From assembly GCF_036227105.1 (NCBI RefSeq), contig NZ_CP109434.1:1554001-1618000 (forward strand): a stretch of 64,000 bases of DNA, read 5' to 3'. Position numbers and translations under genes: made by a program. Numbering within the stretch: the first letter of the stretch is position 1; every line of letters starts with the position of its first letter. The notes beneath the pieces are model-generated. The model did no database searches, had not been told where the DNA came from, and saw only the letters and a program-made list of their open reading frames with translations. This document shows positions 50,965 to 61,308 of the stretch, piece by piece. The stretch is from Amycolatopsis sp. NBC_01488 (GTDB lineage: Bacteria > Actinomycetota > Actinomycetes > Mycobacteriales > Pseudonocardiaceae).

Positions 50965-52389
50965 GTGCCCGACCCGATGTTCCCCACCCTCACGTCAGCT
51001 TCGGGCAAGGAAGCCCTCCGGTTCGGCGATCAGGCCCTGACCTACGAAGAGCTCGCGGCGGTCGCCGGTGGTCTCGCGGCCGGGCTCCCCCGCGGCCGCG
51101 TCGCCGTCTGGGCGACCCCGACGATCTACACCGGCGTCGCCGTCGTCGCCGCGCTGCTCGCCGGCGTCCCGGCCGTGCCGCTCAACCCGAAGATCGGCGA
51201 GCGCGAGCTGGCGCACATCCTCGCCGACAGCGAACCCCGGCTGGTGCTGGCCGAACCCGGCGTCGAGCTGCCGCCCGGCTTGGCCGCCCTCCCCCGCCTG
51301 GACATCCCCCTGACCGGCGGGAAAGCGCTCCTCGCGGACGAACCGGACGCCGAGACACCCGCCCTGATCGTCTACACCTCGGGCACCACCGGACCGCCGA
51401 AGGGCGTCGTCCTCCCTCGCCGGTCGATCGCGACCACACTGGACGCCCTCGAAGACGCCTGGGGCTGGACTGACGAGGACACACTGGTGCACGCGCTCCC
51501 GCTGTTCCACGTGCACGGCCTGATCCTCGGCATCCTCGGCCCGCTGCGCCGCGGCGGCTCGGTGCGCCACCTCGGCCGGTTCTCGACCGAGGGCGTCGCG
51601 CACGAGCTGGCGTCCGGCGCGACCATGCTCTTCGGCGTGCCGACGATGTACCACCGGATCGCCGCCGAGGTCGGGACGGACACCGCGCTGGCGGAGGCGC
51701 TGAAGAGCGCGCGGCTGCTCGTCTCCGGGTCGGCCGCGCTGCCGGTGCACGACCACCAGCGGATCACCGAAGCGACCGGCCAGCAGGTCGTCGAGCGCTA
51801 CGGCATGACCGAGACGCTGATGAACACCAGCGTCCGCGCGGACGGCGAGCGCAAGCCCGGCACGGTCGGCGTCCCGTTGCGCGGTGTGGAATTCAGGCTG
51901 GTCGGCGAAGGCGGCGAAACGATCGACGACGTCGAGAGCGTCGGTGAGATCCAGGTGCGCGGGCCCAACCTGTTCACCGAATACCTCAACCGCCCGGACG
52001 CGACCGCGGCCGTGTTCGACGACGGCTGGTTCCGCACCGGCGACATGGCCACACGTGACACCGACGGGTACGTCAAGATCGTCGGGCGCAAGGCGACCGA
52101 CCTGATCAAGAGCGGCGGCTACAAGATCGGCGCGGGCGAGATCGAGAACGCACTGCTCGAACACCCCGGCGTCGCGGAAGCGGCCGTCACCGGCGAGCCG
52201 GACGACGACCTCGGCGAGCGGATCGTCGCGTGGATCGTGCCGTCCGGTGAGCCGCCGGCGGCCGAGGAGCTGGCCGACCACGTCGCCAAGCTGCTCGCGC
52301 CGCACAAGCGTCCACGAGTCGTACGGTACCTGGATGCCTTGCCGCGCAACGACATGGGCAAGGTCATGAAGCGGGCCCTCGGTGGCTAG
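50965..52389 (+). CDS. matB: Malonyl-CoA synthetase, MatB type
   Basis: A 474-residue ANL-superfamily ligase that joins malonate and CoA using ATP. Seen: P-loop LIVYTSGTTGPPKGVVLPRR, LPLFHVHGLILGILGPLRRG, VERYGMTETLMNTSVRADGE, FRTGDMATRD, KIVGRKATDLIKSGGYKIGA and the catalytic Lys in LPRNDMGKVMKRAL. As I recall, the protein follows Streptomyces coelicolor MatB nearly throughout, including LFGVPTMYHRI and RGPNLFTEYLNRPDA, so malonate is the likely substrate. GTG 50965 follows GGGAGG. The next gene overlaps it by 8 nt and encodes a carboxyltransferase, as beside the Streptomyces gene. Confidence 0.93.
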   Translation: MPDPMFPTLTSASGKEALRFGDQALTYEELAAVAGGLAAGLPRGRVAVWATPTIYTGVAVVAALLAGVPAVPLNPKIGERELAHILADSEPRLVLAEPGVELPPGLAALPRLDIPLTGGKALLADEPDAETPALIVYTSGTTGPPKGVVLPRRSIATTLDALEDAWGWTDEDTLVHALPLFHVHGLILGILGPLRRGGSVRHLGRFSTEGVAHELASGATMLFGVPTMYHRIAAEVGTDTALAEALKSARLLVSGSAALPVHDHQRITEATGQQVVERYGMTETLMNTSVRADGERKPGTVGVPLRGVEFRLVGEGGETIDDVESVGEIQVRGPNLFTEYLNRPDATAAVFDDGWFRTGDMATRDTDGYVKIVGRKATDLIKSGGYKIGAGEIENALLEHPGVAEAAVTGEPDDDLGERIVAWIVPSGEPPAAEELADHVAKLLAPHKRPRVVRYLDALPRNDMGKVMKRALGG

Positions 52390-53716
52390 GCAGCCGGCGC
52401 GCGAGGTCGTCGGCGCGATCGCGAACGGCTTCGCGGAGTTCCCCACGCCGTTGCGCGACGAGCCGGCCGACGGGCCGATCGGCTGGCCCGGCTACCGCGA
52501 AGCCCGCGCGAGCGCGGAAGAGCGCACCGGCGAGAAAGAGTCCGTCGTCTGCGGGACGGCGAAGATCGGCGACGTCGAAGCCGTGCTGATCGCGTTCGAG
52601 TTCGGGTTCCTCGGCGGGTCGCTCGGGCAGCGGACCGGCGACCGGATCGAGGCGGCGTTCGCGCACGCCCGTGCCGCGCGGCTGCCGGTGGTGTCGCTGG
52701 TTTCCACCGGCGGCAGCCGCATGCAGCAAGGGATGCGGGCGCTGATGCAGCTCCAGCGGGTGGCGCGGGCGTCGGCCCGCACGCGGTCCGAGGGCATCCC
52801 ACAGCTCTCGGTGCTGCGCGACCCGACGACCGGCGGCGGCTGGGCGACGCTCGGCGCGGGTGCCGACGTCATCCTCGCGCTGCCGGAAGCGCAGGTCGGG
52901 TTCGCCGGTTCGCGGGTGCGGCCGGCCGGCTCCCCGGAGGCGTACACGGCCGAGGCGAAGTACGAGTGGGGGCAGGTCGACGCGATCGTCTCCCCCGACG
53001 AACTCGGCCCGGTCCTGGAACGGTGGCTGCGGCTGCTGACGGCCCATTCGTCGGCGGCGGCTCCGCCACCTTCGGCCTTGCGGCCGGCCGCGTTGCCGGA
53101 AACCGGCTGGGAAGCGGTCCAGGCGGCCCGTTCGCCGCGGCGGGCTCGGGCGCGGGAGTACCTCGACGCGTACTTCGAGTGGCGAGAAGACGTCAGCGGC
53201 GACCGCAGCGGCGGCGTCGACCCCGGAGTTTCGTGCGGCTTCGGCTGGCGTGACGGCCGGACGATCGCGTACGCGGCACAGTGCGGCACGCCGACCCTCC
53301 CGTCGGGCTTCCGGACGGCCGCGCGACTGGTGCGGCTCGCGTCCCGGCTGGGAATCCCGGTGCTGACCCTCGTCGACACCCCGGGCGCGGCCAACGACGC
53401 GGCGGCGGAGCAGGCCGGCGCGGGCGGCGCCATCGCGGAGATGTTCGAGGCCGTCGCGACGGCCTCGGTCCCGGTGACGACGCTGGTGATCGGCGAAGGC
53501 GGCTCCGGCGGAGCGCTGGCGTTCGCGGCACCCGAGTCGACGTGGGTGGCGCCGGACGCGTATTTCTCGGTGACGTCCCCCGAAGCCGCGGCGGCGATCC
53601 TGAAGCGCCCGGCTTCGGAGGTGCCGGCCATCGCCAACCAACTGCACCTGCGGCCCCAGGACCTGGTGGACCTGGGCGTGGCCCGGGCGGTCGTCAGCCC
53701 TGGCGGGCCGGGTTGA
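52382..53716 (+). CDS. Acyl-CoA carboxyltransferase, fused alpha/beta halves
   Basis: A 444-residue protein of the crotonase-like carboxyltransferase superfamily. The N-terminal half is AccD-like (VSTGGSRMQQGMRALMQLQR, DPTTGGGWATLGAGADV, VGFAGSRVRPAG) and the C-terminal half is AccA-like (TLVDTPGAANDAAAEQAGAG, VIGEGGSGGALAFAAPESTW, YFSVTSPEAAAAIL). The AccD zinc finger is absent. The overlap with matB suggests a role in malonyl-CoA turnover, either decarboxylation of or exchange with malonyl-CoA; this is inferred. GTG 52382 lies within the matB end. Its 3' end overlaps tsaE by 23 bp on the other strand. Confidence 0.88.
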   Translation: MARQPAREVVGAIANGFAEFPTPLRDEPADGPIGWPGYREARASAEERTGEKESVVCGTAKIGDVEAVLIAFEFGFLGGSLGQRTGDRIEAAFAHARAARLPVVSLVSTGGSRMQQGMRALMQLQRVARASARTRSEGIPQLSVLRDPTTGGGWATLGAGADVILALPEAQVGFAGSRVRPAGSPEAYTAEAKYEWGQVDAIVSPDELGPVLERWLRLLTAHSSAAAPPPSALRPAALPETGWEAVQAARSPRRARAREYLDAYFEWREDVSGDRSGGVDPGVSCGFGWRDGRTIAYAAQCGTPTLPSGFRTAARLVRLASRLGIPVLTLVDTPGAANDAAAEQAGAGGAIAEMFEAVATASVPVTTLVIGEGGSGGALAFAAPESTWVAPDAYFSVTSPEAAAAILKRPASEVPAIANQLHLRPQDLVDLGVARAVVSPGGPG

Positions 53717-54161
53717 GCAGCTCCGCGGTCCGGTCCGCCCAGGTGCCGTGCGGCTCCAGGGTGACCTCGCGAACGTCGTCCTCGCGGCGGTCCAGCCGGA
53801 CCACCAGGTAGTCGTCCGACAGGCGCTCCGCCGATCCCTCGCCCCACTCGACCACGATCGCCGAGCGCTCCAGGTCCGTGTCCAGGTCGAGGTCGTCCAG
53901 CTGGGACAGGTCGCCGCCCAGGCGGTACGCGTCCACGTGCACCAGCGGCACCCCCGCCGGACCCGCCGGGTGGACGCGGGCCAGGACGAACGTCGGAGAG
54001 CTGACGCGGCCGCCGACGCCGAGGCCGTCCGCGATGCCGCGGGTCAGCGTCGTCTTGCCCGCGCCGAGTGGCCCGGCCAGGAGCACCAGGTCACCGGCGC
54101 GCAGGACGCGGCCAAGCGCCCGCCCGAACGCCATCGTCTCTTCGGGCGTGGGAAAAACCAT
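53694..54161 (-). CDS. tsaE: tRNA threonylcarbamoyladenosine ATPase TsaE
   Basis: A 155-residue P-loop ATPase of the t6A pathway. Seen: MVFPTPEETMAFGRALGRVL, Walker A AGPLGAGKTTLTRGIADGLG, SSPTFVLARVHPAG (switch region), LVHVDAYRLGGDLSQLDDLD and VEWGEGSAERLSDDYLVVRL. It drives turnover of the TsaB-TsaD complex. ATG 54161 lies 2 nt after the upstream hydrolase stop, so tsaE is the last gene of alr-hydrolase-tsaE. In other actinobacteria it lies beside tsaB; here matB and a carboxyltransferase gene intervene. Confidence 0.95.
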   Translation of the reverse strand: MVFPTPEETMAFGRALGRVLRAGDLVLLAGPLGAGKTTLTRGIADGLGVGGRVSSPTFVLARVHPAGPAGVPLVHVDAYRLGGDLSQLDDLDLDTDLERSAIVVEWGEGSAERLSDDYLVVRLDRREDDVREVTLEPHGTWADRTAELLNPARQG

Positions 54162-54163
54162 GC

Positions 54164-55261
54164 TCAACGCTGCCACCACCAGTTTCGCCGGGACGAAGAT
54201 TCGCCGTCCACACCGGAACAGCGTTGCAGGAGATCGATCAGATGGCTGTTCACCAGCTCGGGCTGCTCGAGCAGGACCATGTGCCCGGCGCCGCGGACGC
54301 GCACCAGCTCCGCGTCGGGCAGCTCGGCCGCGATCCGCTCGGCGTGCGAGAACGGCGTGAACCGGTCCGAGTCGCCGCCGATGACCAGCACTTCCGCGTG
54401 CTTCAGCCCGGCCAGCGCGGCGTACCGGTTGTGGCTGCCGAGCGTGTCGACGAAGTTGACGAGCCCGCGGACCGGCGTCACCTCGAGCATTTCGAGCATG
54501 AAGTCGACGAGCCGCGGCGCGACGTCGCGGCTGCCGAAAGCCAGGCGCCGCACGGCCTGCCGGGTCAGCTGCCCGCCCGCGGCACGCACGAATTCCACCA
54601 GCCCCGGCTGCCAGCCGGCGAGACCGCCCGCGGCGCGCGTCAGCGGGTTGTACTTCGAGAGCAGCGAGCGCGGCAGCCCGCGTGCGCCCACTTCGCCCGC
54701 CGCGGTCGCGATGAAGGCGACACCGCACACGCGATCCTCGAACAGCTCGGGGAACTCCGCGGCCAGCTCCATGATCACCATGCCGCCCATCGAGTGCCCC
54801 ATCAGCACGATGGGCCCCTCCGGCACCACCGACCGGAGCACGCAGTCCAGGTCGCGCGCGAGCTGCTCGATCGTCGAGTTCTCCGCCGAAGCCGCGCCGG
54901 ACAGGCCGTGGCCGCGGTGGTCGTAGTACACCTGGCGCACGCGAGGCAGCCGTAGCTTCGCCAGGTCGCGGCGCTGGAAGTGCCAGCAGCGCCGCGAAAG
55001 CGCGAAGCCGTGCACCCCCACGACAGTCAGTTCCGGCTTGCCGCCGTCTTCCGGGTCGATCTCCTCGACCGAAAGCGGCGTGCCGTCCTCGGCCGCGACC
55101 GTGGAGGCACGGTCCGGCTTCAGCTCCCCCAGCGGCTCGTCCACGTACGGATCCTCACTGTGCCGCCGCTGCTGCGCGGCGACGATAGCGGCGGCGGCGG
55201 TCCCGGTGGCGATGGCCCCGACCCCGCCGGCGATGGCCAGCAGTCGACGTGAAGGTGTCAT
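54164..55261 (-). CDS. Alpha/beta hydrolase, membrane-anchored
   Basis: A 365-residue hydrolase. N-terminal helix at ~7-28 (LLAIAGGVGAIATGTAAAAIV), then a charged stretch and an alpha/beta fold: LTVVGVHGFALSRRCWHFQR (HG oxyanion), VYYDHRGHGLSGAAS, nucleophile elbow LMGHSMGGMVIM (GHSMGG, Ser), Asp in IGGDSDRFTP and His in VRGAGHMVLLEQPEL. The full triad is present. It is probably a lipid or ester hydrolase at the membrane; the substrate is unknown. ATG 55261 overlaps the alr stop (ATGA). Gene order alr-hydrolase-tsaE is common in actinobacteria. Confidence 0.92.
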   Translation of the reverse strand: MTPSRRLLAIAGGVGAIATGTAAAAIVAAQQRRHSEDPYVDEPLGELKPDRASTVAAEDGTPLSVEEIDPEDGGKPELTVVGVHGFALSRRCWHFQRRDLAKLRLPRVRQVYYDHRGHGLSGAASAENSTIEQLARDLDCVLRSVVPEGPIVLMGHSMGGMVIMELAAEFPELFEDRVCGVAFIATAAGEVGARGLPRSLLSKYNPLTRAAGGLAGWQPGLVEFVRAAGGQLTRQAVRRLAFGSRDVAPRLVDFMLEMLEVTPVRGLVNFVDTLGSHNRYAALAGLKHAEVLVIGGDSDRFTPFSHAERIAAELPDAELVRVRGAGHMVLLEQPELVNSHLIDLLQRCSGVDGESSSRRNWWWQR

Positions 55262-56373
55262 GAGCGCTCCCCCAGATACCGGCGCCGGACCCGCGGGCGG
55301 TACATCGAGGTGACGATCTCGTAGTCGATGGTGCCCAGCTTGTCGGCCCATTCCCGGGCCGTCGGCTCGCCGTGCGTCCCCTGGCCGAACAGGACGACCT
55401 CGTCGCCGACGGCGGGCTCGTGGTCGCCGCAGTCGACGACCAGCTGGTCCATGCAGACGCGCCCGGCCACCGGCCGTCGCTGTCCGCCGAGCCACACGTC
55501 CATCCGCCCGGACAGCGACCGCGGGACGCCGTCGGCGTACCCGGCCGGGACCAGCGCGAGGTTCGTGTCGCGCTCGGCCGTCCAGGTGTGCCCGTACGAC
55601 ACCGACTCCCCGGCATCGATGCGCTTGACCAGCGCGACGGCGGACCGGAACGTCATGGCCGGGCGCAGGTCTTCGGATTGCGGCACCGGGTTGAGCCCGT
55701 ACATCGCGATGCCGGGCCGGACGATGTCGAAGTGCAGGTCCGGCCGGGTGAGCAGGGCCGCGGAGTTCGCCAGGTGCCGCTTCGGATCGAGCCCGGCCGC
55801 CCGAGCGACGTCGTAGGCCTCGGCGAACCGCTTGGCCTGGAGGTCGGTCGCCGGGTGGTCCGGCTCGTCCGCGCACGCGAGGTGGGACCAGATCGCGACG
55901 ACCTCGACCCGCGGTTCGGCGGCCGCCGCTGCCACCAGCTCGGCCCAGCGGGCGGGCGGGCAGCCGTTGCGCGAGAGCCCGGTGTCGATCTTGAGGTGCA
56001 CACGGGCCCGGGTACCCGGTTTCGCGGCGGCCGCGATGCGGCGTAGCTCACCCAGGGAGCTGGCCGCGAGGTCGACGTCCGCCTCGATGCCCGGCGCGAA
56101 GTCGACGTCCGGGGTGTCCAGCCAGCTGAACAGGCGGGTCGTGATTCCGGCTTCGCGCAAGGCGAGGGCTTCGCCGAGCGAGCAGGTGCCGAGCCAGCCG
56201 GCCCCGGCCTCGACCGCGGCGCGCGCCACCGGCAGCGCGCCGTGGCCGTAGGCGTCGGCTTTGACCACGGCCATCACTTCGGCGCCGGGCGCGCGGACGC
56301 CCAGCAGGGTGAGGTTGTGGCGGATCGCGTCGAGGTCGATGTCGACCTGGGCGCGAAGGAGACTGGAGGTCAT
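55258..56373 (-). CDS. alr: Alanine racemase
   Basis: A 371-residue PLP enzyme making D-alanine for peptidoglycan. Seen: Lys38 that binds PLP in EVMAVVKADAYGHGAL, HLKIDTGLSRNGCPP, IWSHLACADEPDHPATDLQA, FDIVRPGIAMYGLNP, and the tyrosine region SVSYGHTWTAERDTNLALV followed by AGRVCMDQLVVD. Full length. ATG 56373 lies inside a 14-bp perfect hairpin that also covers its ribosome binding site. It heads the operon alr-hydrolase-tsaE. Confidence 0.97.
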   Translation of the reverse strand: MTSSLLRAQVDIDLDAIRHNLTLLGVRAPGAEVMAVVKADAYGHGALPVARAAVEAGAGWLGTCSLGEALALREAGITTRLFSWLDTPDVDFAPGIEADVDLAASSLGELRRIAAAAKPGTRARVHLKIDTGLSRNGCPPARWAELVAAAAAEPRVEVVAIWSHLACADEPDHPATDLQAKRFAEAYDVARAAGLDPKRHLANSAALLTRPDLHFDIVRPGIAMYGLNPVPQSEDLRPAMTFRSAVALVKRIDAGESVSYGHTWTAERDTNLALVPAGYADGVPRSLSGRMDVWLGGQRRPVAGRVCMDQLVVDCGDHEPAVGDEVVLFGQGTHGEPTAREWADKLGTIDYEIVTSMYRPRVRRRYLGERS

Positions 56374-56390
56374 GGCGACCTCCAGTCTCC
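56358..56390 (-). promoter_or_regulatory. 14-bp hairpin over the alr ribosome binding site
   Basis: GGAGACTGGAGGTC (56358-56371) pairs perfectly with GACCTCCAGTCTCC (56377-56390), 5-nt loop ATGGC. On the alr mRNA the GGAGG ribosome binding site is in the first arm and the AUG lies at the loop edge, so the stem would block translation. It may also be a repressor operator. Confidence 0.7.
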
Positions 56391-56402
56391 CATGACGCGA
56401 GG

Positions 56403-57497
<1,095 letters not shown>

Positions 57498-57500
57498 CGG

Positions 57501-58949
57501 TCAGTCCTCTCCGAGATTCCGCCGGACCCCGTACGCCGCTTCGCGGGCTTCGAGGTGGCGCTGCTGGATCCGGTGGCCCTCGGCGCGCTGCGCCTCGGTC
57601 GGCTCGTCCAGCTCGAGCCTGGTCTTCTGGGGGTTGTTGCTCTGCCCTTTTTCCTGCCAGGACGGGGGTTCCGCACTGGAAGCCAGGGCCCACGCCGCCT
57701 GCCGCGCCGCGCCGATGGCGACGTACTCGGCGACTTCGGGCAACTGCACGGGCACGCCGAACACGAGCGGCGCGACCGCGCGAACGGCGGCCGACTGCGC
57801 GCCCCCGCCGATCAGCAGCACGCGGTGGACGTCGATCCCGTGCGCGCGCACGGCGTCGAGCCCGGCGGCCAAGCCGCAGAGCATGCCTTCGACGGCACTG
57901 CGCGCGAGGTTCTCCGGGGTCATGTTCGACCTGGTCAGGCCGCTGAGCGAGCCGGTGGCGCCGGGCAGGTTCGGGGTGCGCTCGCCGTCGAGGTAGGGCA
58001 GGAAGGTCAGGCCACCGGCACCGGGCCCGGCCCGCAGCGCGAGCCGGTCGAACTCGCTGAGCGTCGCGCCGAGCATGCCGGCCGTCGCGGTGAGGACGCG
58101 CGCGGCGTTGAGCGTGCAGGCGAGCGGGAGGAACCGGCCGGTGGCGTCGGCGAACCCGGCGACCTCGCCGGACGCGTCGGCCGCGCCGCTTTCGGCGACG
58201 CCGAACACGGTGCCGCTGGTGCCGAGCGAGACGACGACGTCGCCGGCCTGGAGTTCGAGCCCGAGCGCGGCGGCCATGTTGTCGCCCGTGCCCGCCGAGA
58301 CGAGCACGCCGTCCGGGGTGTGCCCGGCGACGTCGGCCGGGCCGAGCACGGTCGGCAGCTCCGGCGTCCGGCCGCCGAAGGCGTGGCTCAGGACGTCGAG
58401 GCGGTAGGCGTTGTCGGACGGCGAGAAGTAGCCGGTGCCGGACGCGTCGCCGCGGTCGGTGACCGGGTCGCCGCCGGTGAGCTTCCAGGTCAGCCAGTCG
58501 TGCGGGAGCAACACGCGCGCGACGCGGTCGGCCAGCTCGGGCTCGTGGTCGGCCAGCCAGCGCAGCTTCGTGACGGTGAAGCTGGCGACCGGCACCGAAC
58601 CGACGGACTTGGCCCAGACGGACGGGCCGCCGAGCTCGTCGATGAGGTCGAGCGCCGACTGCGCGGAGCGGGTGTCGTTCCACAGCAGTGCGGGCCGGAC
58701 GACGTCGTCGTTCTCGTCGAGGGTGACCATGCCGTGCTGCTGCCCGCCGACGCCGATGGCCTTGACGTCGTCGAGCAGCCCTTTCGTGGCGTCTCGGAAG
58801 GCGTCCCACCAGGCGGCGGGGTCGACCTCGGTGCCCTCGGGGTGCGGCGCGCGGCCGGTGCGGACGATCTCACCGGTGCGCGCGTCGCACACGACGACCT
58901 TGGTCGACTGCGTGGACGAGTCGATCCCGGCGACCAGCTCAGCTGTCAT
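57501..58949 (-). CDS. xylB: Xylulokinase (FGGY family)
   Basis: A 482-residue FGGY carbohydrate kinase. Seen: [20 protein letters not shown] (phosphate-1), [18 protein letters not shown] (substrate loop with QQHGMV as in XylB), [30 protein letters not shown] middle [43 protein letters not shown] and [14 protein letters not shown]. It phosphorylates D-xylulose for the pentose phosphate pathway. It overlaps the deoR gene by 11 nt and is followed by an ATPase gene, giving a pentose/polyol use operon. No xylA is seen in the window. Confidence 0.9.
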   Translation of the reverse strand: MTAELVAGIDSSTQSTKVVVCDARTGEIVRTGRAPHPEGTEVDPAAWWDAFRDATKGLLDDVKAIGVGGQQHGMVTLDENDDVVRPALLWNDTRSAQSALDLIDELGGPSVWAKSVGSVPVASFTVTKLRWLADHEPELADRVARVLLPHDWLTWKLTGGDPVTDRGDASGTGYFSPSDNAYRLDVLSHAFGGRTPELPTVLGPADVAGHTPDGVLVSAGTGDNMAAALGLELQAGDVVVSLGTSGTVFGVAESGAADASGEVAGFADATGRFLPLACTLNAARVLTATAGMLGATLSEFDRLALRAGPGAGGLTFLPYLDGERTPNLPGATGSLSGLTRSNMTPENLARSAVEGMLCGLAAGLDAVRAHGIDVHRVLLIGGGAQSAAVRAVAPLVFGVPVQLPEVAEYVAIGAARQAAWALASSAEPPSWQEKGQSNNPQKTRLELDEPTEAQRAEGHRIQQRHLEAREAAYGVRRNLGED

Positions 58950-59784
58950 AGGGCTGCCCCTCTGCGACGTGTTCGACGATCTCGATCGAGGTGCCCGCGT
59001 TCAGCGCGGCCTCGATCTCCTCGGTGGGTGTGGCTTGGCCGGTGATCAGCAGGTCGTAGTCGCCGACGTCGCCGTGCGCGTAGGTGGCGGTGCGGCCGAA
59101 CTTCGAGTGGTCGACGACCAGCACGGTCTGGTTGGCGATCCGGAGGGCCGCCTTCTTCAGCTCGGCGTAGTCGCGGTCGGGGTGGAAGAGCCGCCCGACG
59201 GCGACGGCGGTGACCGAGACGAACGAGACGTCCGCGCGGATGGAGTCGAGCAGGTTCAGGACTTCCGGGCCGGCGCAGGAGTCGTACTCGGGGGAGTAGC
59301 GGCCGCCCGCCAGTACGACGTCGACCTTCGAGCCGAGCAGCCGGGCGGCGTGCAGCGAGTTCGTCACGACGGTGAGGGCGTCGATCTCGGCCAGGCGCTT
59401 GACCAGCGGGAGGAGGGTGGTGGAGTCGTCGACGAAGACGGTCTGCCCGGGCTGGACGTGCTTCGCGGCCGCCTCGCCGAGGGCTTCCTTCTCGCCGTGG
59501 TGGAGGGTGTCGCGGAAGCGGGCGGCGGTCTCGATGGTGAGGGCGGGATAGGCCTCGACCTTTCCGCGCAGCTTGCGGAGGAGGCGGCGCTCGGCGAGGT
59601 CGTCGAGGTCGCGGTGCATGGTCATGAGGCTGACCCGGAACCTCGTCGTCAGGTCGTCGATGCGGGCTTCGCCCTGCTCGATGACGTGATCGAGGATGTC
59701 CTGCCGCCGCTGTTCGACGACGGCATCGGACGGCCGGGTCTTCCGGTCCCCCGAGGATGATCCTACTCCTGTGCCGCCGCTCAC
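58939..59784 (-). CDS. DeoR-family transcriptional regulator
   Basis: A 281-residue regulator: a DeoR-type winged HTH (~20-80; [40 protein letters not shown]), then a ribose-5-phosphate-isomerase-like effector domain ([50 protein letters not shown]). Such proteins respond to phosphorylated sugars. It heads the operon with xylB (11-nt overlap) and msiK, so D-xylulose 5-phosphate or a related sugar phosphate is the likely inducer. GTG 59784 follows CCGTGT with no clear ribosome binding site; the start is not certain. Confidence 0.9.
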   Translation of the reverse strand: MSGGTGVGSSSGDRKTRPSDAVVEQRRQDILDHVIEQGEARIDDLTTRFRVSLMTMHRDLDDLAERRLLRKLRGKVEAYPALTIETAARFRDTLHHGEKEALGEAAAKHVQPGQTVFVDDSTTLLPLVKRLAEIDALTVVTNSLHAARLLGSKVDVVLAGGRYSPEYDSCAGPEVLNLLDSIRADVSFVSVTAVAVGRLFHPDRDYAELKKAALRIANQTVLVVDHSKFGRTATYAHGDVGDYDLLITGQATPTEEIEAALNAGTSIEIVEHVAEGQPYDS

Positions 59785-59812
59785 ACGGCATTCTTACCAG
59801 ATTTATCGCCCG

Positions 59813-59837
59813 GAGTTAACAGAGAACTCGATAACTC
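59813..59837. promoter_or_regulatory. Candidate operator of the deoR-xylB-msiK operon
   Basis: GAGTTA (59813-59818) and TAACTC (59832-59837) form a perfect inverted repeat with a 13-bp spacer in the 56-base AT-rich gap between nnrD and the deoR start. AT richness and location fit an autoregulatory DeoR site. Confidence 0.5.
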
Positions 59838-59840
59838 TTC

Positions 59841-61280
59841 TCAGGTCGTCAGTGAGCGGATCGCGCGGATGGCCTCCGGGATCGCGTGGACCAGGCCCGA
59901 TGCCGACGTCGGCGCGTTCTGGGCCGCGATCGCGCCCGCCAGCGAGTGCACGTGGGCCGCCGCCGCGGCGGCCAGCCAGGGGTCCAGGCCCGCGGCCAGC
60001 AGCGAGCCGACCAGGCCGGACAGCACGTCGCCCGAGCCCGCCGTCGCCAGCCACGCGCCGCGCGGGGTGTTCACCGCGACGCGGCCGTCCGGGGCCGCCA
60101 CCACCGTGACGTGCCCCTTCAGCAACACCACCGCCTCGTACTTCTTCGCTGCCTCGCGGGCCGCCGTCACGCGGTCCGCGCCCGGCTTGCGACCCATCAG
60201 ACGCTCGTACTCGCCCGCGTGCGGGGTCAGCACCAGCGGGGTGTCCGGGTCACGCGCGTCGAGAACGTCGGGAGACTTCGCGATGATCGTCGTCGCGTCG
60301 GCGTCCGCGCAGACCGGGACGCCCTGGCCCAGCACGTGCCGCAGCACGTCGCGGCCCTCGGAGCCGGTGCCGATGCCCGGGCCGACCGCCCACGCCTGGA
60401 CGCGTCCGGCGTCCGCGACCGTGCCGGTCGCGATGATCTCCGGCCACTGCGACCGGACGACGTCGGCCGCGTGGCCCGCGTAGCGCACCATGCCCGCCGT
60501 CGCGCGGACCGCCGAGCCCGCCGCCAGCACCGCCGCGCCCGGGTACGTCGCCGAGCCCGCCGCTATGCCGACCACACCCTGGCTGTACTTGTCGTCGTCC
60601 GGCCCGGGGATCGGCCAGGCCGCCGCGACGTCCACGAGGTCGAGCCGCAGGAGCGAGGGGTCGGTCAGCTCGAGACCGATGTCGACCAGCACGACCTCGC
60701 CGCACCACGACGGCGCCAGCGCGTGGACCGGCTTGAGCGCGCCGAACGTCACCGTGCGGGTCGCCTTCACCGCCGGGCCGTCGACGGCGCCGGTGTCCGG
60801 GGCGACGCCGCTGGGCAGGTCGACCGCCACGATCGGCGCCTCGACCAGGTCCACCAGCCGCGCGGCGTCGGGCCGCAGCGATCCGGACGCCGAAATCCCG
60901 ACGATCCCGTCGACCACGACGTCGGCCCGGGCGATCCACTGTGGACCGTCCTCGGCGGACACCGCGCGGCCCCCGGCTCGCTTCAGCGCCTTGAGACCGG
61001 CGGGATGGGCCTTCTCGGGCTTGAGCAGGATCGCCGTGACGGCGACGCCACGTCGCCGGAGAAAGGCTCCCGCCCAGAGCGCGTCGCCGCCGTTGTCGCC
61101 GGAACCGACCAGCAGCACTACCCGGCGTCCGGAGACACCGCCGGCGTGGTCTTCGAGCAGGTCGGCGATCTGCACCGACAAGCCGAACGACGCCCGGCGC
61201 ATCAGCTCGCCTTCGGGCGTGACGGCGAACGCCCGCCCCTCCGCCTCGCGAATCCGTTCCGTGGTCCAGATTCCCTGCAC
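59841..61280 (-). CDS. nnrD: Bifunctional NAD(P)H-hydrate repair enzyme
   Basis: A 479-residue fusion. The N-terminal YjeF domain (1-~210) is an NAD(P)HX epimerase: VVLLVGSGDNGGDALWAG (phosphate loop), VVDGIVGISASGSLRP, VAVDLPSGVAPDTGAVDG. The C-terminal domain (~220-479) is an ADP-dependent NAD(P)HX dehydratase of the carbohydrate-kinase fold: VVGIAAGSATYPGAAVLAAG, AVGPGIGTGSEG, LTPHAGEYERLMG, VLLKGHVTVVAAPDGR and TAGSGDVLSGLVGSLLAAG. It repairs hydrated NADH and NADPH. It lies downstream of glmS (28-nt gap to its start), in the same order as Rv3433c in M. tuberculosis. GTG 61280 start. Confidence 0.95.
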   Translation of the reverse strand: MQGIWTTERIREAEGRAFAVTPEGELMRRASFGLSVQIADLLEDHAGGVSGRRVVLLVGSGDNGGDALWAGAFLRRRGVAVTAILLKPEKAHPAGLKALKRAGGRAVSAEDGPQWIARADVVVDGIVGISASGSLRPDAARLVDLVEAPIVAVDLPSGVAPDTGAVDGPAVKATRTVTFGALKPVHALAPSWCGEVVLVDIGLELTDPSLLRLDLVDVAAAWPIPGPDDDKYSQGVVGIAAGSATYPGAAVLAAGSAVRATAGMVRYAGHAADVVRSQWPEIIATGTVADAGRVQAWAVGPGIGTGSEGRDVLRHVLGQGVPVCADADATTIIAKSPDVLDARDPDTPLVLTPHAGEYERLMGRKPGADRVTAAREAAKKYEAVVLLKGHVTVVAAPDGRVAVNTPRGAWLATAGSGDVLSGLVGSLLAAGLDPWLAAAAAAHVHSLAGAIAAQNAPTSASGLVHAIPEAIRAIRSLTT

Positions 61281-61308
61281 GGCTCGGGCCCCCGCTCTAT
61301 ACGCTGTG

